The notes beneath the pieces were generated by a model. The model ran no database searches and had not been told where the DNA came from. It was given only the letters and a program-made list of their open reading frames with translations. 64,000 nt of DNA, from positions 1-64,000 of the forward strand of contig CAZNLH010000013.1 of assembly GCA_964573995.1 (NCBI GenBank). The letters run 5' to 3'. The stretch is from CAZNLH01 sp964573995 (lineage in GTDB: Bacteria > Gemmatimonadota > CAZMKB01 > CAZNLH01). Each line of letters begins with the position of its first letter. The stretch's first letter is position 1. Shown piece by piece: positions 44,262-53,333 of this stretch. A program made the position numbers and the translations under genes.

Positions 44262-45299
44262 CTACGCCCGCCTTGATCCGAAGATTCTACTGAAGACCCC
44301 TATCGCACGCTCGATATCCCTTGAAGTGATATCCAGGTGAGTAACAGCACGAAGGGTCCGCTTGCCGAAGGGCACGACCATGACTCCACCCTCGCGAAGT
44401 TTCTCTGTAACTTCCGCGCTCGTTTTTCCCGGAGTGGTAATCTGGATCAGGACTATGTTCGTCTCCACGCTGTCGGGATCCACGTATAATCCCTGTAGCC
44501 CCGCGATTCCTTCCGCCAGCCTCCGGGCGTTTGCATGGTCCTCGGCCAGGCGCTTGATATTGTTCTCGAGCGCATAGATTCCCGCAGCGGCCAGTATCCC
44601 GGCCTGTCTCATCCCACCCCCCAGGATCTTCCTCACGCGCCTCGCTCGGTCAATGATCTCCCGCTTCGCTGCCAGGCAACTGCCGACGGGTGCCCCCAGG
44701 CCCTTCGACAGGCACACGGATACGGTATCGGCAAGGCCTGCATATTCCTTCACGTCGATCCCCGAAGATATAGAGGCGTTGAACAGCCTGGCGCCATCGA
44801 GGTGTATCGCGATCCCTCTCTGCCCGGCGAACTCCGACACCTCCGCCATGACGTCGAACGGGAAGACCACCCCGCCCGCGCGGTTGTGCGTGTTCTCGAG
44901 ACAAATCAGGGCTGTCGGTGGTCTGTGCAGGTCACCCGGGCTGTAAACATCCTCGATCTGCTCCCGATTTATCGACCCTCGGTTGCCAACGATAGGCCTG
45001 AACTGGACGCCGGAGAGTATCGCAGGGGCTCCACCCTCGAAATTATATAAGTGCGCTCCGGCCTCCACGACGACCTCGTCTCCCGGAGACGTCTGAATCC
45101 TTATCGCAGTCTGGTTTGATTGGGTGCCACTTGGAAAGAAAAGGGCCGCTTCCTTGCCAAGGATTTCCGCCACCATGTCTTGTAAACGGTTTACCGTGGG
45201 GTCGTCTCCAAAGACATCATCACCAACCTTGGCCTCCGAGATGCACCTCCTCATCTCATCGGAGGGCCTTGTAACCGTATCCGAACGTAAATCTATCAT
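44262..45299 (-). CDS. ltaE: Low-specificity L-threonine aldolase
   Basis: PLP enzyme splitting threonine or allo-threonine to glycine and acetaldehyde. The 345-residue protein begins with the family's MIDLRSDTVTRPS, has FPSGTQSNQTAI, the HLDGARLFNA motif and the PLP lysine Lys199 in SVCLSKGLGAPVGS, and ends with the small domain. ATG 45299 has a poor ribosome-binding site, but the N-terminus is diagnostic. It is flanked by DUF2723 and a surface protein without obvious functional link. Confidence 0.95.
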   Translation of the reverse strand: MIDLRSDTVTRPSDEMRRCISEAKVGDDVFGDDPTVNRLQDMVAEILGKEAALFFPSGTQSNQTAIRIQTSPGDEVVVEAGAHLYNFEGGAPAILSGVQFRPIVGNRGSINREQIEDVYSPGDLHRPPTALICLENTHNRAGGVVFPFDVMAEVSEFAGQRGIAIHLDGARLFNASISSGIDVKEYAGLADTVSVCLSKGLGAPVGSCLAAKREIIDRARRVRKILGGGMRQAGILAAAGIYALENNIKRLAEDHANARRLAEGIAGLQGLYVDPDSVETNIVLIQITTPGKTSAEVTEKLREGGVMVVPFGKRTLRAVTHLDITSRDIERAIGVFSRIFGSRRA

Positions 45300-45420
45300 G
45301 ATCAGAGGACTTTGTCGTAACGTTCGATGCAGGGCCGCCCCTCCGTGTCAGCGCGGTGCTGCGACGCGACCGCATCGAGCGGGTCGGGAAAAGATATTCG
45401 GACAACCCCGCGGCGAGTGT

Positions 45421-47703
45421 CTACCTCAACAGGACCATCTTCTTGCTCAACTGGAGTATGACTTCCTGTGTTCCGGGCCTTGTGATAGTCAACCGGTAAT
45501 AGTACGAACCGCTCGAGGCCGGCTCGCCGTTGTCGTCCCGACCGTCCCAGCGTATCGAATACTCTCCCGGCACCACGGACCCTACCGGGAGGACCTTTAT
45601 CTGTTGTCCCCTCACGTTGAAGATCGTTATCGTGGCCTGAAGCGGAAAGACCTGTGCCTGCCCCACCGTATCCTCTACCGAGAACTTGATCTCAGTCTGG
45701 GGATTGAACGGATTCGGGAAGTTCTGTCTCATACTGACCTTGATAGACTTGGGCAGCCCGGATGCAGCGCAGCGGATGGTCAGGGGCTCGGAGAAGAGTT
45801 CTCTCCCGGAAGCGAACACGGCGCCCAACAAGTACTGGTAGGCCATACTGTTGCGTGTGTCGGCGTCGAGGAAGTTCATAATATCGGGATGAATGGGTGT
45901 ATCGTTCAGCCGGGTATATTCGGGGGAGGCCGCGCCTTCTGCTCCATCCCGGATCGAAGACCTGTAAATGTTCACGCTCAGTACCGAATCTCCGAAGTTG
46001 TCGGACCATGTGAGACGGATACCTTCTTCAACCACCGCCCCGCTGAAGTCGGGATTGAAGATGTGCACGCCCTTGCGAGAATTCTCATAGCCGGGGGTTT
46101 CCTGAAAGGCAGATCCGGGCACCAGGGCCGTCTCCCAATTTTCCGCCTCATCCGGCCCATCGAGGACCACGCGCTCCATCGAGGCCGCATCCCTTGATCC
46201 GGCACGTCCCGCAGGCCACACCCCTCCCGACATGTTGGCTGTGCTCACAACATCACCTGCTTCATCCTGCAGGATGATGAAATCGCCCGTCGGATCCAGT
46301 ACGAGGTCTTTGGCCTTGTCGCCGTATACCTCCGTGTCCCCGCCGACGGTCTCACGTGGGTAACGTGTAAGCAGATAGAAACTGCCCGCGTCTACAAATC
46401 CCCGCAATCGGTACCGAGCCGCCTTGCTCATCAAAGTCCAGCCCCTGAGATCGACCGCCCTATCAAGACGATTGTAGAGTTCTATGAACTGGTTATCCCC
46501 ACCCCAGAAGACCTCGCTGATCGTAACGTCGCCATAACTTATCTTACCAGGAGGCAGCGTCCTGAAAGATAGATAGGATGAAGATGGCGCCTGGCGACCC
46601 CAGCCATCGAGGAGGTGCAGGGTTACGCGATAATTCGTCTCTTCCCGAAGTCCATCGATACGGAAGTCGTGCTCACGAGTGAGGCCTTTGCATGCCACAA
46701 CCCGGTTCTCCGGTCCTTCCAACTCAGCAACAGCCCAGGCTGGCTCATTAGTGTGGAATATTAGTGTCGCCCCATCCTCCGTAATCCACTTTGCCTGCAT
46801 GGCACCATTCAAAGAAGGAAAGGCGCCTTGGGCGGGACGCTGGTATTGATCATCCAGTGCGTAGGCGACTACGTTCAGGAAGAGGTTGACATTGTCTACA
46901 GGGTTTCCACCCGATTGCTCCGTGACCAGCAAATCGGAATCCGAGACCAGTATGACACTTCCGGCTCCAAGTGGAACTGACAGGAGCAGTGGCCCGTAAG
47001 ACGCACACCTGGGGCCCTCGATTACGCCGTCTTCCAGACCTCCCGCCCCTATTCCAATCCTCGGATCCAAGGACAGCCGTGAGACATGGCCGAATGGTCC
47101 GTCGAGAAAGGGAGAGCTCATGTCACCCCCGGTAAAGGTCAACTCGAGGCGTTGGGGGCCGTCGGCGATGGAAAACCCGGGAGGCCCTCCTTCGCCGTCA
47201 AAGAGCCCGGCAAGGAGGCCGTTAAGGACACCCAGGCATCCACCTCTTTCACCTCCTTCCTCCCAACCACCAACGAGGACGACCGAATGCCCGGAGACTA
47301 TGAAACTGCGAACCGCATCGACCGCCTGCGGGCTGAACTCATTATGTGGCTCGCATATGACAAGTAGATTGAACAGGCTCAGATCCTGCTGGTTATCACC
47401 CTCCTTCCAGGTGATCGATCCCCCCGGTGGGAGCGACTCGATCGAATACCTCCCGGTGAGATAGAGCCTGTACGCCAAGGGAGAAATCGATCCCAACCAT
47501 TTATCCTCACCCCAGGGGACCGCTGGCAGGGGTACAGGCTCGTCGTCATCGATTGCCCAGGTCTCCCCGGCATGTCCCTCTCCACTACTCCGATCGAAGA
47601 GGATGAAGTGCTCATCGTCTCCTGGACCGGGGAGGTCCGCCGGATAAATGGAAGAGACGAGCAGGACAAAGGGTAGGACGCTTAAGATCAATAACTTATG
47701 CAC
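45421..47703 (-). CDS. Secreted surface protein with lamin-tail domain and FlgD-like C-terminal module
   Basis: About 760 residues. Signal peptide HKLLILSVLPFVLLVSS at the N-terminus; a Rossmann-like GATase/DUF4350-type region (about 95-310, NLLVICEPHNEFSPQAVDAVRSFIVSG... and LVSDSDLL); a fibronectin-like stretch; a lamin-tail domain (VTISEVFWGGDNQFIELYNRLDRAVDLRGWTL); then a second fibronectin-like region. The C-terminus RQNFPNPFNPQTEIKFSV ... YSIRWDGRDDNGEPASSGSYYYRL is the FlgD-Ig-like module that ends many exported proteins of FCB-type bacteria and often serves as sorting signal. I chose GTG 47703 because the promoter at 47771-47800 would give a 60-nt leader. Confidence 0.8.
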   Translation of the reverse strand: MHKLLILSVLPFVLLVSSIYPADLPGPGDDEHFILFDRSSGEGHAGETWAIDDDEPVPLPAVPWGEDKWLGSISPLAYRLYLTGRYSIESLPPGGSITWKEGDNQQDLSLFNLLVICEPHNEFSPQAVDAVRSFIVSGHSVVLVGGWEEGGERGGCLGVLNGLLAGLFDGEGGPPGFSIADGPQRLELTFTGGDMSSPFLDGPFGHVSRLSLDPRIGIGAGGLEDGVIEGPRCASYGPLLLSVPLGAGSVILVSDSDLLVTEQSGGNPVDNVNLFLNVVAYALDDQYQRPAQGAFPSLNGAMQAKWITEDGATLIFHTNEPAWAVAELEGPENRVVACKGLTREHDFRIDGLREETNYRVTLHLLDGWGRQAPSSSYLSFRTLPPGKISYGDVTISEVFWGGDNQFIELYNRLDRAVDLRGWTLMSKAARYRLRGFVDAGSFYLLTRYPRETVGGDTEVYGDKAKDLVLDPTGDFIILQDEAGDVVSTANMSGGVWPAGRAGSRDAASMERVVLDGPDEAENWETALVPGSAFQETPGYENSRKGVHIFNPDFSGAVVEEGIRLTWSDNFGDSVLSVNIYRSSIRDGAEGAASPEYTRLNDTPIHPDIMNFLDADTRNSMAYQYLLGAVFASGRELFSEPLTIRCAASGLPKSIKVSMRQNFPNPFNPQTEIKFSVEDTVGQAQVFPLQATITIFNVRGQQIKVLPVGSVVPGEYSIRWDGRDDNGEPASSGSYYYRLTITRPGTQEVILQLSKKMVLLR

Positions 47704-47770
47704 GATAAAGGTCTTCTGAGTCTTTGAGTTGGAATGAAAACCCGTATTTCCGAGCAAGTACCTTTGAGAT

Positions 47771-47800
47771 AGTATACTACCTCATCGACTTTGATGTCAA
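47771..47800 (-). promoter_or_regulatory. Sigma-70 promoter for the lamin-tail surface protein
   Basis: TTGACA at 47800-47795, 18-nt spacer, TATACT at 47776-47771. The start falls near 47764. The remaining part of this 270-nt gap (to 48029) shows nothing else. Confidence 0.7.
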
Positions 47801-48029
47801 GGATAATCGCCCGCGGCTGCCGCTCCCATTATTCCCGCGATCCAGTACCCAGGATCCGCCGCCTCGTGACGATCAAGAACGACAACCTGCCGGGCCGAGG
47901 ACCTCTTACCCCTGTCTTACTCGAGAGATCCCCCCATCCACCCGTCTCCTGCCAGGCAAACTCCCATCACACGTACCCGCCTTGACATTGGCTGATTCCC
48001 CAAGGAGATGCGGCGCCGGAGCATGCCCA

Positions 48030-48500
48030 CTAAGATCGGAGCGTTGCGACCAGCCTAAGTGGATGGATCAGGAGATCAAGGGCATCCACAATGCTGCGGC
48101 ATACAATATCGGCAGACTGCAGTGCCTCCATCGCCACGCCTTCCTCGAGCACGACCGCAATCCCAAGCGCAGCCGCTCCGAGCATCAATCGGTCGTTACG
48201 GCCGTTGCCGATGCAGGCCAGGCCATCCGGTCCCAGTTGCCGGATGTACTCGAGTTTCCCGCGCGCCTGCTCATCAGGTGGAAGGAGGCCAAGGATGCAC
48301 CCGCTGTCCCCGAGTTCCGAACACACGGTACCGAAGGTGTCCGCTGTAAGGACATGTATCTCCAGTAGTTCGAGGAGTTCTTTCAGGCGTTCACGCACAC
48401 CGCCTATGAGCCTGCCGTCCCTTGCCAGGGTGCCGTTGAAATCAAGGACAAGCCGGTCGAGGCGGAGTGTGTGATATCCGGGGATTTCAATTTCTATCAT
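48030..48500 (-). CDS. Small HAD-family protein (soluble P-type-ATPase-like)
   Basis: A 156-residue HAD protein without cap domain. Motif I is LDFNGTLA (about 24-31): the nucleophile Asp is present but the second Asp of the usual DxD is Asn, as in the soluble P-type-ATPase-like subgroup. Motif III is near VLTADTF, and GNGRNDRLML supplies the metal acids. The ATG starts 4 nt after the homocysteine methyltransferase ends, so it belongs to the corrinoid methyltransferase operon. A phosphatase repairing or dephosphorylating a cofactor is one guess; the sequence does not show the substrate. Confidence 0.75.
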   Translation of the reverse strand: MIEIEIPGYHTLRLDRLVLDFNGTLARDGRLIGGVRERLKELLELLEIHVLTADTFGTVCSELGDSGCILGLLPPDEQARGKLEYIRQLGPDGLACIGNGRNDRLMLGAAALGIAVVLEEGVAMEALQSADIVCRSIVDALDLLIHPLRLVATLRS

Positions 48501-48504
48501 CTTA

Positions 48505-49419
48505 TTATCGATGTGATCTCCCCGAATGGGAGTCGACTGCGCGGCGGATTGCCCGGATATGTTCAGGAGTGGTCCCGCAGCACCCGCCGATTATCGAAAC
48601 ACCAGCCTCTATCAGGGAGGGGACCTTTTCCGCGAACAGATCCGGCCCTTCGTCGTAACGGAGTCCGCCCTCCACGGCTACCGGCACCCCGGCATTGGAC
48701 TGGATAATGATGGGCAGGGAGGTATGAGAATTCAACTCCGCTGCTATCTCTACCATCTCCTCGATCCCGTTGCCACAGTTGGATCCTATGACGTCTGCCC
48801 CCGCATCCTCGAGACCGCCGGCCGCTTCATCCACGCTCACTCCCATGATCGTATAAAATCCCCAGCCGGTCTTATCGAAGGTCATGGTCGCCATGACCGG
48901 CACTTCCACAGACACCTCCTTCGCGGCCTTGACGGCCAAGACGGCCTCCCTCAGATCGGTCATAGTCTCTACGCATAACACGTCCACACCGGCCGAAATG
49001 AGCGCCCTCATCTGTCGTTCGAACGACCGGTATACCGTGTCAGGCTCGGTATCCCCGTACGGCAGCAATATCCTTGTCGATGGCCCGCATGAGCCGGATA
49101 CGTAAGCCAGGTCGCCCACTGTACTCCTCACGGCCGAAACCGCGCTCGCGATGATCTCTTCGGTCCTATCCTCCAGATGATACTCGGAGAGTTTCAGTGG
49201 AGAGGCGCCGAACGTGTTGGCCTGGACGATCTCGGCGCCCGCCTCGAGATATAGCGAGGCGATCTCCTCGAGGATATCCGGCTTCTCGATGTTGAACGAC
49301 TCGGGACAACCACCGGGCTCAAGCCCTCTTTGAAACAACATCGTCCCCATCGCACCGTCCGAGACCAGGATCTCACCACGCCGCAGGCGTACAAGGATCG
49401 ATGGCATCCCGTCATCCAT
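48505..49419 (-). CDS. Homocysteine S-methyltransferase domain protein
   Basis: A 304-residue TIM-barrel protein equal to the first module of cobalamin-dependent methionine synthase. The signature DGAMGTMLFQRGL is at 21-33, and the zinc ligands are Cys215 (GSNCGNG) and Cys280-Cys281 (IGGCCGTTPEHI). It would deprotonate homocysteine on zinc and take a methyl group from a methylated corrinoid protein, here the product of the overlapping upstream gene. It lacks the folate, cobalamin and activation modules of MetH; the last two are encoded separately next door. ATG 49419 overlaps the corrinoid gene by 8 nt. Confidence 0.88.
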   Translation of the reverse strand: MDDGMPSILVRLRRGEILVSDGAMGTMLFQRGLEPGGCPESFNIEKPDILEEIASLYLEAGAEIVQANTFGASPLKLSEYHLEDRTEEIIASAVSAVRSTVGDLAYVSGSCGPSTRILLPYGDTEPDTVYRSFERQMRALISAGVDVLCVETMTDLREAVLAVKAAKEVSVEVPVMATMTFDKTGWGFYTIMGVSVDEAAGGLEDAGADVIGSNCGNGIEEMVEIAAELNSHTSLPIIIQSNAGVPVAVEGGLRYDEGPDLFAEKVPSLIEAGVSIIGGCCGTTPEHIRAIRRAVDSHSGRSHR

Positions 49420-50053
49420 TGATCAAACCCTTTACTCGCTCAACAGCGCTTGCGGCATCAAAGGCATAGGCATCTGCGCCTATCTCCCTGGCAAATTCCT
49501 CGGTGACCGCCGCACCTCCGATTATCGTCTTGACCGACCTGCAAGACCTCTTCTCCTTCAAGGCCTCGTTTACCTCCTTCATGACGGGCATAGTAGTCGT
49601 CAGCAAGGCCGACATACCTATCACCTGCGCACCGCCCGATTCAACGGCCTCCACGAATTCAACCGGCAACACGTCCTTGCCAAGATCGATCACCTCGAAT
49701 CCGGCGCCCTTCAACATGATTCCCACCAGGTTCTTCCCGATATCGTGTAGATCACCCCGTACCGTGCCTATAGCCACCCTGCCCATACCAGGAACCCCCT
49801 CGCGGACGAGGAGCGGCTTCAACCTGTCCATCCCTGCATACATCGCCCTGGCGGCAAGGAGGACGTCGGGCAGGAACATCTCGTGCCTGCGGAATAGATC
49901 CCCCACCACATTCATCCCCGCGATCAGCCCGGAATCAAGGATCTCCTTGGGGTGTATTCCGCGATCTATCGCCTCGCAGGTGAGCCTGTGCACTACCTCG
50001 TCCTCCCCGAGTTGAAGGGATTCGGCTATTCGATTCAAGATTTCCATGTCCAT
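49412..50053 (-). CDS. Corrinoid-binding methyl carrier protein
   Basis: A two-domain B12-binding protein of the MtbC/MttC/MtgC type, about 213 residues. Domain one is the four-helix cap (about 5-88); domain two is the Rossmann fold with the base-off ligand His103 in GDLHDIGKNLVGIML and the later S/G motifs (GMSALLTTTMPVMKE; GGAAVTEEFAREIGADAYAFDA). It would shuttle a methyl group from the MttB-like protein to the homocysteine methyltransferase. I preferred ATG 50053, which has GGAG 6 nt upstream; ATG 50065 is four codons longer. Confidence 0.9.
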   Translation of the reverse strand: MDMEILNRIAESLQLGEDEVVHRLTCEAIDRGIHPKEILDSGLIAGMNVVGDLFRRHEMFLPDVLLAARAMYAGMDRLKPLLVREGVPGMGRVAIGTVRGDLHDIGKNLVGIMLKGAGFEVIDLGKDVLPVEFVEAVESGGAQVIGMSALLTTTMPVMKEVNEALKEKRSCRSVKTIIGGAAVTEEFAREIGADAYAFDAASAVERVKGLING

Positions 50054-50119
50054 TCTCCACTCCATTTCACCGCGTCGATGATCGCCGCGCCACCGATCTC
50101 GATGAAGATGTGCATCGAT

Positions 50120-50833
50120 TCAGCCGGTCGACAATCTAACCGAATTTATCCTGCAGGTACGGGTGCGGCAATATCTGCAAAAGGAGTAGTTCCCGTCGAT
50201 ACGATGGATCTCGCCCTTGCCCCCCACCAGTACACCGCTGACGGACTTGAGCGGTCTCATCAAGAAACTCTCGTTCAATGATATCCCGATCCTCTGCGGT
50301 TGGAGGTGTTCGAATAGGCTTCCCTGGGCACTGATGTGCCAACCGCAATAGCCGGGACTGTACCCAAGGACGACGTAATCCGGTGGCGCTACTCCCTCAT
50401 CAATTGCATCACCCGTGAGACCACTCTCCAGTTCTTCCACGGCACGCTCAGCAGCGAGGGATGTCACGGCGTCAAGCATTGCACCGAGGGGAAAGTCATC
50501 GGCATCGAAGAGTCCGCCTATCCTGCCGCTTACCTCCTCCCCCAACGTTACGGCAAACAGGGCGAGGCGCTCCGCGCGGGGATAGATTCGCCGGAGGGGG
50601 GCTTCCCGCGAGTTTCTCCCCTCGCCGTCAAATACCGGCCCGAATTCCTCCCTGGAGACTCCTTGTACCAATCCCACCGGCCTTGCACTGTCTAAAAAGA
50701 TACCAACCGCCTGATCAAAGAGCCGCTTTACCTTGAATCCCACCCCATCTCCATCCCTGTGCCCCAACCTTCGGTAAACGGAATCTGCCCGAGGTGTGAT
50801 GGCAGCCGGGTCCAATCGAATGATCCTGCTCAC
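50120..50833 (-). CDS. Stand-alone MetH-type cobalamin reactivation domain
   Basis: A 237-residue protein similar to the C-terminal activation domain of MetH. The core motif GYSPGYCGWHISAQGSLFEHL and the following IGISLNESFLMRPLKSVSGVLV are the S-adenosylmethionine/cobalamin-facing segments. A C-terminal cysteine group (FCRYCRTRTC) is additional to MetH and may hold an iron-sulfur cluster or metal; such tails occur in stand-alone versions. It probably re-methylates or reduces cob(II)alamin on the neighbouring corrinoid protein. The GTG start overlaps the mttB-like stop (GTGA) and follows GGAGG. Confidence 0.8.
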   Translation of the reverse strand: MSRIIRLDPAAITPRADSVYRRLGHRDGDGVGFKVKRLFDQAVGIFLDSARPVGLVQGVSREEFGPVFDGEGRNSREAPLRRIYPRAERLALFAVTLGEEVSGRIGGLFDADDFPLGAMLDAVTSLAAERAVEELESGLTGDAIDEGVAPPDYVVLGYSPGYCGWHISAQGSLFEHLQPQRIGISLNESFLMRPLKSVSGVLVGGKGEIHRIDGNYSFCRYCRTRTCRINSVRLSTG

Positions 50834-52293
50834 GGCGAGACCTCCGGCAGGCTATCCTGACCGAAACAACGAGCCTCTGTCTGCATCAGCCTCGTCAATT
50901 CCACCTTCACATCATCCGGTAGGCTCGAGGGACTGTAACTCTTCTGGAGTCTTTCCACTTCTCTATGGGCTCGCTCCAACATCGACATCCCTCCCTCTTC
51001 CTTCCATCGAGACCTGTTCGCCCTATCGATGACCGCCCCCGGGAAGAAGTGCTCCTCGCGTAGATAACGCCTGGTATGCTCGGAGATCAAGAGGTGGCCC
51101 TCGCGGAGCAATTCCTGGAAGAGGGGCAGCAGCGGAAAATCTTCCTCCCTCTCATGGACCCCCTCGATCAATCTCAAGGCCATGCCGCATATCTCGTTGT
51201 CCACGACCAGCTTCTCCAGGCTCTGGCAACTCTCGAAATCGATCATGCCGGGGCCGGAGACATTATTGATGCCTGCCAGGGCAGCCAGGGTCGCTCCAAT
51301 TCCGCTTTCAAGGCCGGCCTGGGCATCGAGTTGCTTCGCATCGCTCAGCGAGATATAAGCCTGGGTCGGCAATCCGAGATACTTGCCCACTTCATTGTAT
51401 GCACAATCTATCATCATCGTCTCGATTGCTCCCATCGGCGTAGTCTCGTAACGCACGTCGAATATGGCCGGAGATCCGCCGTAAAGGACCGGCGTGCCGG
51501 GCCTCGTCAATTGGCTGATGACGAGGCCGCTCAGGGTCTCCGCCGTGTGCTGCACGATCGTCCCGGTCATGGTGACAGGCGCCATGAAGCCGGAAAGGGG
51601 CATCGATATGAATTCGACGGGTATCCCGTGCCTGGCGCAATCCATCAAGTTCTGGGAGGTGACCTTGCTCCACTTTAAAGGAGAAGTCGGGCAGCAGGAG
51701 AAGACGGTTAGCGGTTTCTCCGCGAGCGCGGCCTCCGTCCCCCGCACAGCGACCTGTAGGTCCTTCATGACGTTGAAGGAGGCCACGGTAAAGGCGCCCG
51801 TGACCACCGGCTTCTCACCGTGGGCAAGACTCAGGTAGAGCCTGTAACTGTCGGATATCCCCTCGGGTACGTCCGCCGGTATGAGGGCTGTGCTCTGCGA
51901 TGCGATATGATCGAGTTGGCCGACGACCTTTACATAATTGATATAATCGGCCGTGGTCGGCCTTCTCATATCATTTGAATCATAATCGAGGATATTCAGA
52001 GCGGCGGAACCCGGCGTAAAGTAGACGTTGTCCCCCTCGAGGCAATGGGTCTCACGTCCGTTTACGTCATAGAGCCTGAAAGACCCGGGCGCCGAATCCA
52101 GTGCGCCTTTAACGAGGTCCTCCGTCAGGGTAATCCTGGCCTCGCCCCCGCTCATAGTCGCCCCGTGGTCCGCCAGCATCGACACGGCCTCCTCGTTCTG
52201 CACCTCTATACCAAGGCCGCATAGCAGTCCCACAGCCTCCGAGACGATCCTCCCGATCGTCTCGTCACCGAGAAATTTTACACATGGTCTCAT
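50830..52293 (-). CDS. MttB-superfamily corrinoid methyltransferase (non-pyrrolysine)
   Basis: About 487 residues of the trimethylamine methyltransferase family TIM barrel. Characteristic segments are NVYFTPGSAALNILDYD, PVVTGAFTVASF, FSCCPTSPLKWSK, GTPVLYGGSPAIFDVRYETTPMG and DAKQLDAQAGLESG. No in-frame stop interrupts the reading frame, so it lacks pyrrolysine and belongs with the MtgB-like group that demethylates betaines or related quaternary amines rather than with true MttB. It is first in an operon with reactivation domain, corrinoid protein and homocysteine methyltransferase. I chose ATG 52293 (MRPCVKFLGDETI); ATG 52305 and TTG 52314 are in frame. Substrate unknown. Confidence 0.88.
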   Translation of the reverse strand: MRPCVKFLGDETIGRIVSEAVGLLCGLGIEVQNEEAVSMLADHGATMSGGEARITLTEDLVKGALDSAPGSFRLYDVNGRETHCLEGDNVYFTPGSAALNILDYDSNDMRRPTTADYINYVKVVGQLDHIASQSTALIPADVPEGISDSYRLYLSLAHGEKPVVTGAFTVASFNVMKDLQVAVRGTEAALAEKPLTVFSCCPTSPLKWSKVTSQNLMDCARHGIPVEFISMPLSGFMAPVTMTGTIVQHTAETLSGLVISQLTRPGTPVLYGGSPAIFDVRYETTPMGAIETMMIDCAYNEVGKYLGLPTQAYISLSDAKQLDAQAGLESGIGATLAALAGINNVSGPGMIDFESCQSLEKLVVDNEICGMALRLIEGVHEREEDFPLLPLFQELLREGHLLISEHTRRYLREEHFFPGAVIDRANRSRWKEEGGMSMLERAHREVERLQKSYSPSSLPDDVKVELTRLMQTEARCFGQDSLPEVSP

Positions 52294-52368
52294 ACAAGGA
52301 GCCATCCTTTCCAATTACGCGCCACGCAAGATGCCCCGGCGAAGGAATTTCGCAGCCACCTGGATCGA

Positions 52369-53333
52369 TCATATCTCAAACTGAATCTCCATCCCGAAGT
52401 TCTCGATCTTCTCCGTGTTGAAAAACTGGCCGAACGGGACGTATCCCCTCAGGTAAACGAGGAAGAACCGAAAGCGCTGCGGTCCCACAAGGCTCTTCAT
52501 TTCCACGCCCTCCTTAGTGCTCATGGTCACTCCCCATCCCCTCTCCTCAAAGGACTTGAAATCTGCGGCAAGGACCGGCTTCACCTGTGCCTGCCTCAAC
52601 AACGTCCAACGCCAGCCGGCCCCGCAGAATTCAAACCCCCAATGGGCCAGGCCAGGGGCCAGCTCAGGGGTGTAATGAATCAAGCGCCCTGCACCACCGT
52701 ACAGGCGCCACCAATCACCCTCGATGGAAAAGAGCACGTCCGAGGCCTCGAAACTGATATCGACCCGATCGACCCCGGTGTTGTGAAGGAGAAATTCGTC
52801 CCCGAGATGGCTGCTCTGGTGGAAGAACCTCATCCTAACGGAGAACGACCGGGCCGGCACGTAACCGGTATCCCCACAATGAAGTCAGAATTGATCAGGT
52901 CCACCGATGATTTACTAAGATTGAATTGGGAGAAGGTTCCTGCATGAACGTTTACCTGAATTCCGTCACAGCCCCCGTACCTTCGGATCGCCCAGAGCCC
53001 GAAGGTGCCGCCGAATCCCACCACACCTGCATTGATGACGTTTCCCTGTTCTTCCGCCGGCAGTGCACTCCCAAGAAAACGTACGCGCCTGTAACTGGCG
53101 TAGAAACGCGGCTGTTTCATATCGGCCATCAAGGGCCTGAAGAGGTCATTGGGGGGAAGGATTACCCTCACCATCGGCCCCTTGCTCACCTGTTCCTTCC
53201 CAGTCGGTCCGTAACGGCACTCTCTCATCTGTTGAGAAGTCGTTGCGTCCGGCTCATCGGCACGAACGGAGCCCGAAACCAGTGACACGCACAAGATCGT
53301 AGGGATTATGAACAACCGTATCGGCCTCGATAT
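52369..53333 (-). pseudogene. DUF1207 gene split by a single frameshift
   Basis: Two overlapping frames together make one DUF1207 protein of about 320 residues. The first (53315 to 52830) carries the signal peptide and LFRPLMADMKQPRFYASYR, GFGGTFGLWAI and DLINSDFIVGIPVT; the second (from about 52860 to 52369) resumes with MRFFHQSSHLGDEFLL, FEASDVLFSIEGDWWRLYGGAG and KSFEERGWG. The shift lies near 52840-52850 and equals one missing base. It could be a real lesion or a sequencing error. The start is uncertain: TTG 53315 gives an uncharged signal peptide, whereas ATA 53333 has GGAGG 5 nt upstream and adds the positively charged residues SRPIR. DUF1207 proteins are exported beta-rich proteins of unknown function. 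Confidence 0.8.

Noticed and set aside
50830..52293. Pyrrolysine-containing trimethylamine methyltransferase
   Set aside because: No in-frame TAG interrupts the reading frame, so this is the non-pyrrolysine subgroup.
52294..52368. Cobalamin riboswitch before the corrinoid methyltransferase operon
   Set aside because: The gap is too short and lacks the conserved B12-box sequence.
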